Assembly: GCA_037042915.1 (NCBI GenBank)
Contig: CM073203.1
Location: forward strand, 1,054,001 to 1,118,000
Length of the DNA stretch: 64,000 nucleotides
Direction: 5' to 3'
From: Auricularia sp. M13
Lineage: Eukaryota; Basidiomycota; Agaricomycetes; Auriculariales; Auriculariaceae
Shown piece by piece: positions 20,373 to 32,071 of this stretch. The translations under genes and the position numbers were made by a program. The first letter of the stretch is position 1; each line of letters begins with the position of its first letter. Under the pieces are notes generated by a model, which saw only the letters and a program-made list of their open reading frames with translations, was not told the DNA's origin and did no database searches.

Positions 20373-20580
20373 CACTGGTGCGTCTGGTGCGCAAACCGTA
20401 AAATACATCCTCCTGCTATGAATAGACACTAAAGTGAGTCTATGGGATGGATTTAGGTGTATTATAGTGTATAGAGCTCAGATATGCCAGGGTTAGGCCA
20501 GATAGAAGTCTACTTCACTCAAACAGTAATAGTCGTTGCGCACCAGTGCGCACCAGTACGCACCAGTGCATTCTACATGG
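20373..20580 (+). repeat. Left subterminal GGTGCGCACC repeats of H
   Basis: Units of GTGCGCACCAG and its complement occur near 20373-20395 and 20536-20572, as direct and inverted pairs. Confidence 0.75.
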
Positions 20581-20687
20581 ATATCATGGTGCAAACACCT
20601 TTATAAATTTTCAGGACACTATTACACTCACATCTGAGGCTTAAAAGTTCTTGGAACCATGTTCAACTGGGCCCACAACTTATATTA

Positions 20688-21173
20688 CTGTAGAGCTAAT
20701 AATTATTACCATGGACGTTGGACCGTGACATGTCGGAGACATTACCTTGGGGCACCCGTGACACGTGACATTGCCAGACATACAAGAGAAATTTTGGCTC
20801 AATCAGTGCTTCTCAGCAGAACAAGGCACAACTGGACAGTGAGAAAGAGTATTTACTACAGTTATCTCATTTCTAGGCTGCTTCTGGGGCCTCCTCAGGC
20901 CCTCAAACACTTTATCTGTGCAATACATCGACCATCGGGATGCCGAACACTGTGTTTCTGCAGAGATTCTGTGAGATTTTGTTGTTATGTAACTTCTAAA
21001 ATATGCGCGCCGAAGGCGCGCCGCTCCGGACGGTTACCGGTGAGAAATTCAGTATTCGAACACCGTGACACGCTATTACCATGAGGGGCCCGTGACATGC
21101 TACAAAACGCGTTTATTACCGGGCCATGAGGCCACCGTGACGCGTGACGCGGTAATAATTATTAGCTTTACAG
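20688..21173. mobile_element. mariner-type MITE inside H
   Basis: 486 bp flanked by TA (20686-20687, 21174-21175). Terminal inverted repeats read CTGTARAGCTAATAATTATT on both ends, one mismatch. The interior is full of GTGACAYGTGAC-like short palindromes and has no coding capacity. Confidence 0.85.
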
Positions 21174-21471
21174 TACGAGTAACTGGACTACCACAGAATG
21201 CGACTTTACTAGCCTATTTACAGGCCATGGAGGGTTTCCAAAGGATGATTCAACATATATGAGACATGTTCAAATGCATAGAACTGGAGTGGAACCAGGG
21301 TATCATGTGTAAGGTCAGCCGATGTATATTAGTGAATTTTAAACCCAGCTGAGGCTTGCACCTCAGGGCATTGGGGGAGTAATATGGTAAAACAGAGACT
21401 ACATGATGCGAAATATTACTATTTTATTGCTTGTATTCATTCATGCTGATGCAAGCAAGCATACACCACTT

Positions 21472-21540
21472 GCGCACCAGCGCACCAGCTGGTGCGCACC
21501 AATACGCACCAGTGCGCACCAGTACGCACCAGTACGCACC
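21472..21540 (+). repeat. Internal GTGCGCACCA cluster of H
   Basis: Six to seven units of GCGCACCA/GTACGCACCA with a central GCACCAGCTGGTGC palindrome (21481-21496). Similar clusters lie at 27716-27755, 28172-28230 and 28358-28384. Confidence 0.75.
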
Positions 21541-23113
21541 ACTGCTGCTATAAGTTCAATTCATCTTATTTACTTGTATTATGCTTGGATATGAGCTCTC
21601 TGAGCCATGGCAGAGGTTCTTCAGTCATGGAATTGGTGAGAGCTTCCATTCGGTGTTTGCGCATGGAACTGCGTCAATACATGTTCATCATGCGTGCTCT
21701 TGTCCATCTATTGCATGATTGGAGCTATGTACATAGTGGCAAGGCCATGAGGTAGGCTTCTGGTGTTGAGGATGGATGTGCTTGCATTTGGGTGACCTTG
21801 AATTGAGTTGGAATTTCAAACTCAGCGTTTTGCCTCTTGTTCTCCTACCACCACCATCGTTTCCCTGCTTCCACTCCACCTCAACCTCGTCACCCCTCAG
21901 GGTAAAATCACTTTCTGTGGTTTATCCTTAGTTGCTCTCATTTGAGAACGATTAAAAAATCTGACTGTTCTCATTTGGGAGCGGTTGATCCTACACCTTG
22001 TGGACCGGCTTCCAATTTGTGGTGCTCTGTGCTCATCCCAGACTTTGGCGATTGAGCGCTATATTCCTCATTACTTGGCCTGTTTCTCCGGGCTGGGGAC
22101 TGGGGGCAACCTCCATAGCGCCTTTTCTGAGTAAGTCTTTTTCTACTCCATCCTCACCACATATCCTCCGCCCCCTCTTGTGTCGTCTCGCACAGTTATT
22201 GTGCCACGTCATGGAATAGCCCAGATATCCGCACAGTTATTGTGCCTATCGTAGCTAGCATTGATCTTGTGCAGGTGCGTTGGCTGACTTTGTGTTGGCT
22301 GGCTTCAAACTCACTCCCAATTTGTTGAGTGTGTTTGGACAGCCAGAGTCTAATTTTCTGTTGCTTGTGCTTGCTTGGCTCTAATCTTCTGTTGCTCGTG
22401 CTTGCTTGGCTCATATATTGTGAGTACGAGTTTTAATTGGCAACATGTACAACTGCTGAGTTTATCCCAATATTTAACCTAGGCCCAAGAACATACTCTC
22501 TCGTGGCTTTACGTCTGCTTCTGAAATATAACAGTTACATTCTTGTACCAGGTAAATGGACTAGAATATGTGTTGCACAGTACTAATAATGTTGTAGGCT
22601 CCCCAATGTTTCTCTTTCGTAAAATATTCCAGAAACAATCAACACCTCGCAGTATGTGCTTTCATAGTCCCATATGATTTGCTCATAATTTCTATAGCTG
22701 TGATCAGGCCAGCTCCTGACCATTTTGTCAATATCTTGAATTCCAATGGTAGGTTAGCCTGATTACTATATCTATTGAAAATTAACAGGCTCCAGGCGAT
22801 TTAATAGCTTTCCACCCTGAGCAATATGGTATTCTTCGTCACTATCTATATTCAAGTCTGTTTACGTGGCCTCAGTAATTGATTTTCTCAAAACCAAAAG
22901 TCTTGTGGCCGCCACACTGACGTCATGTAAGTTCTTGTTACTGAGAAATTTATGTTGTTTGATCCTGTAATTTAGCGGTGGCTGTCCTGCCAGAACCTGG
23001 CTTCGCAACCTGTGTCAATGCTCTTGGTATGTCACTTTATCAAGATATGTAGATCCACGGCCTTAGCTTATCTTTGGTTAAAGGTCATTCGCTAGCCATA
23101 CTGTCCTTTGCAG

Positions 23114-26100
23114 ATGGTATGTTGAACACCAAATTTATTTCGTGTCTAACTGCGCAACAGTGGAGAAGCTGCAACACTTCGTGCTTTCACAGGTTGTGGA
23201 TTCGTCTCAAACTCCGACCTTGGACACATCTACATCTTCCCATTCGCATCGCCAACAGTACCAAGTGCCTGTCACCAACAACATATCTGTGGTCATGGGT
23301 CGCTCCCCACCGGCAGGGCCAGACTTGCCCTCAATATCCATTTCGGCTCCACATTCTGGAGAACTTGCGAGCGCTCCTTCCACAGCTCCAGCTTCCTGCA
23401 CTCTGGTGGCTTCTGCCCCACCGAATGTGCCAGCCACACAGCTCCCAGGGCCTGTGCCTCCTACCACCATCTCTGTGCCCAACCCCAACATTCCTGTGCA
23501 CCCTAATGCCTCTGGAGTTCCATGCATCCTGCCCTCGAAATGGACACACTATCCTCAAGGCGAGCTGTACTGCGAAGCAACACATGCTGAATACGAGGCG
23601 ACCAAGGGATTCGAAGTGCACTGGGCCACCCAAGCCCTTGGTGGATACAAGAACCGGAGCAAGGACTCTGAAACTTTTGCTGGTGGTCACGTTATTCGCT
23701 GTCGATGCCTCGGTGTTCTTTCTTGCAGCACTGAGGGCTGCCCAGTTGTTCTTCGGCGGAAAAAACCTCAGAAGAAAAATGATCCTCTGGCTGAACAGCT
23801 ACGATCAGAGCGCTGCTTCAAGTGCAAAGGAACGTTCACTCATGTTGAGTGTCCGATCATCTCCACCATCACTATCTGGAAAGGTGGTGCACGCTACGAC
23901 AACAACGGCCATCACGCTCATCCTCGTCCCCCCAATATTCGCCCTGGCCATGTGGCTCAAGCTCAATTCTTCAAAGTCGTTAATCAGCATCCTGACGCTC
24001 GCCCTTCCCAGTTGCTCACAGGACTTCCTGAGCTTGGAGGGATTGGTCCTTCTGTGTCCACTATCGACGACTACTACTCAAGTAATGATCGTGTTGCCCA
24101 CCAGCGCCGTCAAGTGCTTCAGTCAGTGCGACCTCGAGGTGGAGATTCCTTTCCAGATGCCTGGTCCCATTTCCATACTGTGAATGAGGACATCATCCTC
24201 AGCTCGCATTTTCAACGTCGGGGTCTCCTGATTCTTCAGTCTCCATTTATGGCTGCACAGGCCCTGAATGTGATGCGTATCAAGTCAGACCCTGTCAATG
24301 GCTTTGCTTCTGATGCAGCGCACAAATACTTTGCCTCTGGAGACTTGCTCTTTATGGTGACTGTCTACTCCATGGAGTTCAAGATGTGGGTTCCTATACT
24401 GGCTGCTTACAGCAATTCGAACACTCAAGAGGCGTGGGAGGAGTTTTACGATGCTCTTTTGAACTCTGTGTTCAAGGAGGCCCAGAACCAGGGTTTATCC
24501 TTCAGGAAGGAGGACTGCCCCATGGTTTGTTCATACCTCTAATTTTGTGTAATCATACTGATTTATTACTCAGACCATGGATTTCTCAGGCTCCCAGCAT
24601 GCAGCATACTGTGCATCCTTTGCTCGCTTTTGGCGCTCTAAGGGAGACGAAGCCAGCACAGAGGAGCTGATCAAGTACTGCGAGGAAAACCTTCTCAAGG
24701 GCTGCAAGTACCACTACTGTAATGGTGTGGAAAATATCTCCAAGACCGCTATTGCTGTTCCTGGGGATCAACGTGACGAGTTCAAAAAAGCAGCCTTTGC
24801 CCTTGCGACCATTCAAGATGCAGATAAATTTGTCGATAAGGTCACCTTCCTCGAGACCAATTTCCCAGGTGCCTACAGTTGGCTGTCTTGGTGGCTCAGG
24901 GACAGCATCGCTCCAAAGATATTTCCTGCCTGCCAGACCATGGGCGATGAAGCATGGGCTAGACTCCCTGCGACGAACAATGCAGAGGAGTCCATGCACG
25001 CTCGTTTGTACCTTGCCACTGCTCGCCGTCTATCCATTATTGATGGCTTGGAGCGCCTTGCTGCCTGGCTGAGGAGCTTTGATCGTAAAAATACTGCAGC
25101 AATTGGTAAGCTCAAATTGTATCGTTTCAGAGTTCAGCACTTACAGGCCTTTAAGCTGGGCATCCCTTACGCTATGGTAAAGACCACCTGTCCAAGGCAA
25201 AGTCAACAAAGCGGAAGGCAAAGCAACTCGAGTCTCAGTCTCCAGAACGCCGTACACCTACCAAGCGTGTGCGCTTTGAGAATGATGGTCGATCACCTGA
25301 TACAGCAGCTCGTCTTTCCAAAGCCAAACGAACGACAAGCTCATCTTCGCGTAAACAATCGCTTGCCTCTAGAGGTAGAACACTCACAACTAGGAAGCGT
25401 CCTCATGAGGAGTCATCGGCTTCAGAGTCTGAAGCAGAGGAAACTTCTTCTTCTTGTGACTCCAAGCATTCTCAGCCTAGATCCCAGTCTGCGGCACCTT
25501 TGCGCCAACCATCTCGACGCCTTGCTGTGCAGCATTCTCAACTACCCCAGGCGCCTGTGGAAGCAAAACTAAAGCCAACCTCCTCCGCCGATTCGAGTTT
25601 GCCACAGCCAAAACGCTCTAAACTCCTGCCATCTGCGCCAGATTCTGCTCTCATGGATGTGCCTTCCACTGTGCCAGTGAAGCTGGCTAAAACATGGCCC
25701 ATGAAGTTGCAATGCTTCAAATGGGACAAAAACTCCTGTGCCTGGGACTTGAGCAAGATGCTTCTCCTTGCTGCCATCCAGCGCGACAGGAATAGTTTCG
25801 ACCTGTTCTTCAGCTCGTTGGCTGTGGCACATCAGGAGCATGGCCTCAGGATTCTGCACTTCTCTCTGCAACAAGAGCACACCAACATTTTCGATCCTGA
25901 TTATCCCAGTGCTGAGGATGCTCTTCAATTATCCAGGGAGTCTCTTCGGCATGTTATACAGACTCGACGCCAGACTGAGCAAGGAGGCATTACTGCGAAC
26001 TTTGAGACAGATCAGACTACCCTCTGGGTGAGTTCTTTCCTTAATATTTATTTATCAATGCTAAATGCGTACAGGCATGGTTTTCAATCCTATACAACCT

Positions 26101-27640
26101 GCAGCCCGATGGAACTCAATCCTCGTACCCACGGTACAATGCGTACAATTACTTCCAGGGCATTTATCTTCGCTTTGACGAGTGCCCTGGTGACAATTCA
26201 AGTCCTGCTCACATGCGTCTGAGTCCTCCAACATCTTATACCTTCGACTTTCATCTCCCTGCGGCAACTGCGACAATGAACAACATTGCACGGTACTTCC
26301 AGGACATGTTCACCATCAATTCTGTCTCTGCGAAGGTTTCCACCTGTTATCGCCACAGTGGAGAGACAGGTACACGTTACTGTCATGGTCGATCTACACG
26401 GCGCCACTTCTATGTCTCTTTGCCTTGCGTTCTCTTCATCTCTGTCCCTGAGCAACGTCAGCGTGTGGCATGGAAGGCTCCAATTTCATTCAACCCTCTT
26501 CGGAACAGTACCATCAAGGGTGGAACTTATCGATACCTCGGTACAGCCTTTTACAAACCAGGCAGTCAGCACTATACGGCTCAGTTCTCGCCTGATGGCA
26601 AGGTGCTATACGAGTATGACGACTTGAATGCTGGTGTGGCCCAACGAATGGCTATGAAACTTTCTATGCAACACGTCAATGAAGGCTTGGAGGACAGCAA
26701 TCACCATGCGCATACTTTGGTCTATATTCTGGATGGTGGCTACTCTGCCCACAAGGATATAACGCACCACCAATTATGCAGACTCTATGAGACCTATCAG
26801 GTGGTGGTGCGGATGCCAAATGATCCTCGGCAACCTCCATGTCTTGACGACCTTCAATCTCGCCTTCTCAACCCTTTCTTCGAGCCTCTGGATATTTCCA
26901 GGTGCACTTGGGTGGATTGTGACAGGACATCTCAGGAGTACCAGGCCAAACCTCCTCTCGATGTGTCCCAGCCTGCTGCAGAAGACATACATCCCCTTCT
27001 ACATCAGGACCAGCTAGACCTACCTCTTCTGGACGAGCGACGCTGGCCCAAGACCATCAAGTGGGAAGATGTTGTTCTTCGGCTAGATGCACGCTCAAGC
27101 AAGATGTCCACCTTGGTTGAGAGTGCAGTGAACAGCAAATACTGTGATCTGCTCAGGAACAAAGCCCGCCCCAATCATCGCTTGCCTCTGGAGAGTCTTG
27201 ATTTGCTTCAAAGTGGCTAGTATGTCCTCTTCCAATCCACAATCATTCCAGGACTAATATAACTTACAAATAGCTATGGACCTCAAGGAAAGGCCATCAT
27301 TACACTTTTGGCAGCCGACTATCTGCAACAGCACCCTCTTGACGAAGATCAGCGCAAGCGCATTGCCCCAATGTGCATTGCTGACTTCACAGAACTGGTC
27401 TTTGCACGTGCACTCACCTTACAGCTCATTATGGATGATCAACATTGTGATCACCAGGAGGCTGAGGAAATATTAGAGGCTTCCGAGGAGTTTGGACTCA
27501 AGAACCATCCTGACGAGGACAGGGAGGAGATAGCCATGCACTCACGTGTCAGACGTAATTTGCACAAGAGATGGAGGGATGAACTTGAAGGAATAGCTGA
27601 ATCAGACGGGTTTACTGTTCCCTTTGTGGTTTTTGACTAG
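23114..27640 (+). CDS. MULE transposase fused to USP-like cysteine peptidase
   Basis: Exons about 23114-24524, 24574-25105, 25156-26027, 26075-27219 and 27274-27640 keep one frame of over 1430 codons; upstream exons are likely (acceptor at 23113), so the true start is unresolved. Numbering from codon 23142: a Pro/Ser-rich N-terminus; a GCM/WRKY-type finger (CRCLGVLSCSTEGC ... CFKCKG ... NNGHHAHPRPP); a DDE core with D391 (FASDAAHKYF), D464 (MDFSGSQHAAYCASF) and E599/E600 (TNNAEESMHARLY); a basic Ser-rich linker; then a USP-like papain fold with C833 (DKNSCAWDLSKML), H1095 (GSQHYTAQF) and D1111/D1112 (YEYDDLN). The C-terminal region after the peptidase is unassigned. MULE transposases excise and insert with 9-bp duplications, matching the TSD. 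All key residues are present, so H may be active. The peptidase may cleave ubiquitin or SUMO conjugates; that is inference. Confidence 0.85.
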
Positions 27641-28408
27641 TATATTTCCAGTAATCAATTATACTCTGCCTCATTTTGGCTGAAATATGGGTACACACTG
27701 TCTTGTGTGCAGATGAGCGCTGGTGCGCACCACCAGTGCGCACCAGCATGGAACCTAGATACAGGTGATGTGTAGCATAGTCTGTGGGCTCAGCTGCATT
27801 ATTATCCTGAGGGAAACCCCTGAATAGGTACTGTAAACACTCTAAATATCTGTTGAATGTCTACACTGCTCAGTTAGATTGACTCATTTCTGGGTTTGAA
27901 ATGAAATTCGCACTCCGACTGAAAACTAGTGTGTGCCCACTGAGGAATTGATGTGAGATTGACCTCACCAACCACATCCATAGAGTAGACGCTCATGGAG
28001 CATGAGTTTACCTCCATCCTGGCCCATTGGTTCGAGTCGAGTGAATCATTACACCGAACTATGCACCATACACCTTTTGGTTAACCCAGAGTTCCAATAT
28101 CTCCTGTAACACATATATTGAGCCAAATACACTATATCAGTTATAATCCAGTCATTTCTCAACCTATGAGACACTGGTGCGCCTGGTGCGCACTGGTGCG
28201 TAAACTGGTGCGCGGGAATATGCGCACCTGAGCTCTGTCACCACCATTATAGACAATAATCCAGATAAGAATATGGGGTCTAATAGGCATTACTAAGACC
28301 ATCTAGAATCACTTTAGATCAAGAAAGAATATGCAGTTTTGAGGGAGATATGGCCTGCGCACCAGTGCGCACCAGTACGCACCAAAATCTGGTTCCCCCG
28401 CAGGCAGG

Positions 28409-29637
28409 CGAGGAGGAGCTGTACTCCGACGAGTACTACGCCGCGCAGAAGGCCAAGGGCCGTGGGCTCGGTCTCGTCTGCTTCCTCGGCGAGCTGTTCA
28501 AGCTGCAGATGCTCACGGAGCGCATTATGCACGAGTGCATTAAGAAGCTGTTCAACAATGTCGATAACCCCGGCGAGGAGAATATCGAGTCGCTCTGCAA
28601 GCTGCTATCGACTGTTGGCCAGGCGCTCGACACGGTCAAGGCGCGCTCGCATATGGACATATACTTCAAGCGCATGCGCGACATTTCCGACAATCCGAAT
28701 ATTGATTCTCGTATGCGATCCATGCTCCAGGTTTGTTTTTGGTTTGGTTTGGTTTTCGCGGGCATTGATGGCTTTGTAGGATGTCATTGCACTGCGCGAA
28801 CGCAAGTGGATACAGCATAATGCCATCACAGTCCCGCCGAAGGTCTGTGGGGTGTAACTTTGTGTCTGCAGTTTGGTTAATCGTTGGATAGATGGCGAAA
28901 GAAACTTCTCGTGCACAGGTGTCCAAGGCCAGCGACTTGTCGCAGTTCGGCAAGATCAGCAAGGCTCCGCCAGGTGGGGTCATCCTTGGCTCGTCGTCTG
29001 GGTTTGTCGGCAGGAAGTGCGGCTCGGGTTCCAAGCGCGAGCACACTGCATCACTCTCGCACTCAACCAGCATTAATCCGTTCGCCGCGCTAACGCAAAG
29101 CCCGGGCGAGAATACCACCAACACGCCCAGCATGTCGCGGAGTCACAACCTAGCGTCAACTGGATCCAGTTTGGCATGAGCGATGGCAGTCGACACAAGG
29201 AGCTCTAGTTGCTGCCACGCTTAAAGCCGCTACAGGGAGTCAGCGTGACGCCCAAGGCGACGGCGACATCGGAGGTGTCCGAGGCCCAGATCAGATCGAG
29301 GAGAATACAAAGGAGTTCTTTGTGATCAAGAAGCTTGACGAGAGCGAGCAGCAGGGCGAGCAGAACTTCGAGTCGCTCCCCGACGAAGATCAGCGGCACC
29401 GGTTGGTACGCGGTATTCACCAAGGCGCTAGAGGGCAAGGACGCGGAGGCGACCCTTGCGGGCAGCCTGTTCGCCCGTGTCCTCGAGAAGGGCAAGCTGA
29501 ACACGGATATCTTGGAAAAGGGCTTTGCGGGTACGATAGAGTTCCTGGACGACATCGCTGTCGACACGCCGGATGCGTACGTGCTGACGGCCAAGGTGCT
29601 TCACTTGGTCAAGTTCGACGATGCTCGGGTAAACGTA
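28409..29637 (+). pseudogene. eIF4G fragment, C-side of MIF4G plus MA3 domain
   Basis: Continues the eIF4G frame after H: EEELYSDEYYAAQKAKGRGLG, KLQMLTERIMHECIKKL, then exon end 28730, exon 28780-28842 (DVIALRERKWIQHNAI), a linker with DLSQFGKISKAPPGG, and MA3 sequence (EFFVIKKLDESE; GFAGTIEFLDDIAVDTP). A stop near 29177 and a one-base shift near 29405 disrupt it, and nothing convincing follows 29637. Identified from the family signature; confirms that H and A landed in one eIF4G gene. Confidence 0.87.
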
Positions 29638-30117
29638 TCGGCCCCCATCGCTGTAATTTGGCATCTCCCGTCGCACCACACACACTCATCCTGACATCGA
29701 TACCCTCTGCATTCACGGTCACCGTGCTCTCGTCGCACAGCCATCAATGCATCACTTGTCGTCCCTCCCTGCCCGTCAAAGTACTGTACTGTATCACTGC
29801 TCAACAATTTGTCCTCGAAGATCCTGCCGCGCGATGGTGCCGTTTCCGCGCCCACGACCTCTCTGGCTGATCGGAGCTCGCCAGTGTACCGCGCGTCCGC
29901 TGTCGAGCGCATCCACGGACGGGATAATGACGGGCAGCAGCGGCAAGCCAGATGACAATTCTTGCCCCGATAAGCCAAAACCCGTGCAGCGTCCACACGG
30001 TAACTGCCCCGCTCATGACCATACTCTACCTCAGGTTCTCGCCGCCTACCACTGCTCGTGTCGCGGGACATCGCCGGACCAGCGTCTCATATGGTGTCCG
30101 AACTGTGCATTTAATCC
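29638..30117. other. Unassigned sequence after eIF4G
   Basis: 480 bp with no gene, repeat or element boundary I can support; it may be decayed eIF4G 3' sequence. Confidence 0.4.
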
Positions 30118-30560
30118 GGCGCCCCCCGTCGGCTTATTTTTGTGCCCGTGGTAATACGCCGGGCTCCCGCCGATCCCGTCGTAAGATTGTGCCCCCTCCA
30201 TGTAACAAATTCCTTCCACGTAATAAAATTTCCTTCCACGTAATAAAAATTCCTTCCACGTAACTCAAACTCCTTCCACGTAAGTTTGGCCTTTTGTAAA
30301 TGTGACTCCCGCCGTAAATGTGCCTCCCGTCGTAACTTCCCGGCGTAACTCCCGTCGTAACTTGCTCCCTGCGTAACTTCCCTCCGAAAACTGGACTCCC
30401 GGTGTAACTTTGTCCTGTTGTAACTTCCTCCCGTTGTAACTTGCTCCCGCCGTAAACCTGAGTCCCGGCGTAACTTGCTCCCAGCGTAACTTCCTCCTTG
30501 CATAACTCCCTGCGTAACTCCCTGCACAAGTTCCGCCCGTCTTAACTTGTACGTTTGTAG
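30118..30560. repeat. Degenerate CTTCCNNCGTAA repeat array
   Basis: Starts with about four CTTCCACGTAA units (19-22 bp apart) and continues with some 14 CTCCCGYCGTAACTT-like units at 12-22 bp spacing. It resembles the subterminal arrays of M1 and H, so it may be one end of another non-autonomous element, but I found no partner end. Confidence 0.6.
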
Positions 30561-30739
30561 GCTCCCATTGTGATATGCCAAGGCAGAGTCAGTGACTCAA
30601 ATTCTCTATCATTAAGTGAGATAATGCACACAAAGGATAGCAGATTAGTTGAAACAGATGCATGTTGAGCAGGTCAGAAGTGCGAGGAAGCTGGAAAATC
30701 AAAGCAGATGGACATCAGTGATGGATACTGAGCATAGTG

Positions 30740-31180
30740 AATGCGATTGTGATTAAATTGGAGACAAACAGAGATGTGTACAGCGAGTGGCAAATGGATA
30801 ACAGATCGAAATGATGGATTGGGCAAGACAACGCATGAGAGCTGAGGTTGTGTACATCTCAGTGTTGCTGCTCATTATGATGCTGCTGAGGTGAGTGGGC
30901 TCTGAGCAGATCAAAGGAGAAGACAGGGGAGAGGCTGGGATTTACCGATTGATTCAGACTGTGTCACCAGCTTGAGGTTTCGCCACAAGAACATATTACA
31001 CAGCTCAGATTCCCCCCTGTGTCATCTAATAGCTCCAAACAAACTTTCAATATACATTTTCAGCTCAGTTTACATCACAATACTCGATTCCGGCAATTTC
31101 CGAAACTTGCGCACGCGCGCTTAATTTTGTGCGCAACTTTCGGAATTTGCCGGTATGGGCAAAATTGGCAATTCCTGACT
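30740..31180 (-). repeat. Repeat R, uninterrupted copy
   Basis: The complement of this stretch matches 46765-47075 joined directly to 63872-64000, so this copy is an empty site for element C. It contains a long hairpin at 31092-31159. No coding potential. Its outer boundary near 31170-31180 is where similarity with the second copy ends. Confidence 0.85.
31092..31159. repeat. Hairpin near the end of repeat R
   Basis: Arms of about 25 bp (CCGGCAATTTCCGAAACTTG... and its complement, two mismatches) flank a 15-nt GC/AT loop. The same hairpin occurs in the other copy near 46782-46850. Confidence 0.75.
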
Positions 31181-31316
31181 GAATCAGACAACATTGAGAA
31201 ATAGAACTTACATAACCGAGTCTAAGAGCTAAATATATTCTGCAATCTGTGTCCATGGCCTCCATAATGTCCATGTGAGGCTGAATTGAAACCACAACCA
31301 ATCTTTGCCCCGTATC

Positions 31317-32039
31317 TGTTACGCCCGTGCCCCGGTCCGCGGACCTCACGTGCTCTCGGCATCACTCGGCGTCATTCTACGTCACTCGGCCAACTCGGTC
31401 AACTCGGTCAAGCTCCCGAATACCCGGCTTATCTCCCCTCGTGTTCATATGCTCGGGATATGTTCTCCTCATCGTCCTCTACCTCTAGACCTCTCCCTCA
31501 CTTCTCTAGCTTCTCTCCTTATTCGCATACATCCACCTAACTCGCCTTGTCCCTACTGTATCGATAGTGTTCATATCCGGTTCGCTCCACTCGTCTTAGT
31601 CATTCGCCTCTCGTCATTCGCCCGATCCCCCGATACCTTACCCACTCGCTCTTACTCATCCTATCGGCCGATGACGACGATCTCTATTGATCTGAGGCCC
31701 CTCTCCTTCGTCTCTAGGATACACTCCGAGTACATCGGATCACCTCCCCAGGTATAAAAGACCCTCGACTTTGTATCTAGCTCCCCAGTTACGAAATCGA
31801 CATAGTCGTGCCCCTCGCACACTCTATCTCTCTCTCTCGACTTCGCCTCTGGGTTCTCCCCTCGCCCGACTTACTCGTCTGAGTCCTCTGCTGCTCGCGG
31901 TCCCTTCGGTCGTGCTACTCGACGTAGCCGGTGTGCTCAATAACGCACCGAAGGCTCTAGTTGTTCGTTCGAGTGTTCTCTGCGCCCGGACGTTCGACTA
32001 TCCTTGCAACCAAACCCCCAAGGCACAGCAGGCTTAACA
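31317..32039 (+). repeat. 5' LTR of element E
   Basis: 723 bp, TG...CA. TATAAAA at 31753-31759 gives the core promoter, about 285 bp before the LTR end. A near-identical copy is 44702-45423 and a related solo copy is 36077-36798. Confidence 0.94.
31753..31759 (+). promoter_or_regulatory. TATA box of E LTR
   Basis: TATAAAA after CCCCAGG; identical in the 3' LTR (45138-45144). Confidence 0.6.
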
Positions 32040-32071
32040 GTATTTCGTAACTCGAGCTCCGCTCGAGTTGT

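Larger units (their letters stand above)
20353..28399 (+). mobile_element. H: autonomous Mutator-like (MULE) element in eIF4G
   Basis: 8047 bp flanked by the 9-bp TSD GCAGGCAGG (20344-20352 and 28400-28408). Joining the flanks restores the eIF4G frame (..TAQAGEEELYS..). Ends are imperfect inverted repeats (GATATTGGTGCGCACTGG versus GATTTTGGTGCGTACTGG). GTGCGCACCA-type repeats recur inward from both ends. It carries one large spliced gene (23114-27640). 21180-23100 holds no gene I can support apart from possible 5' exons; 27641-28350 is non-coding with more repeats. Confidence 0.92.
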
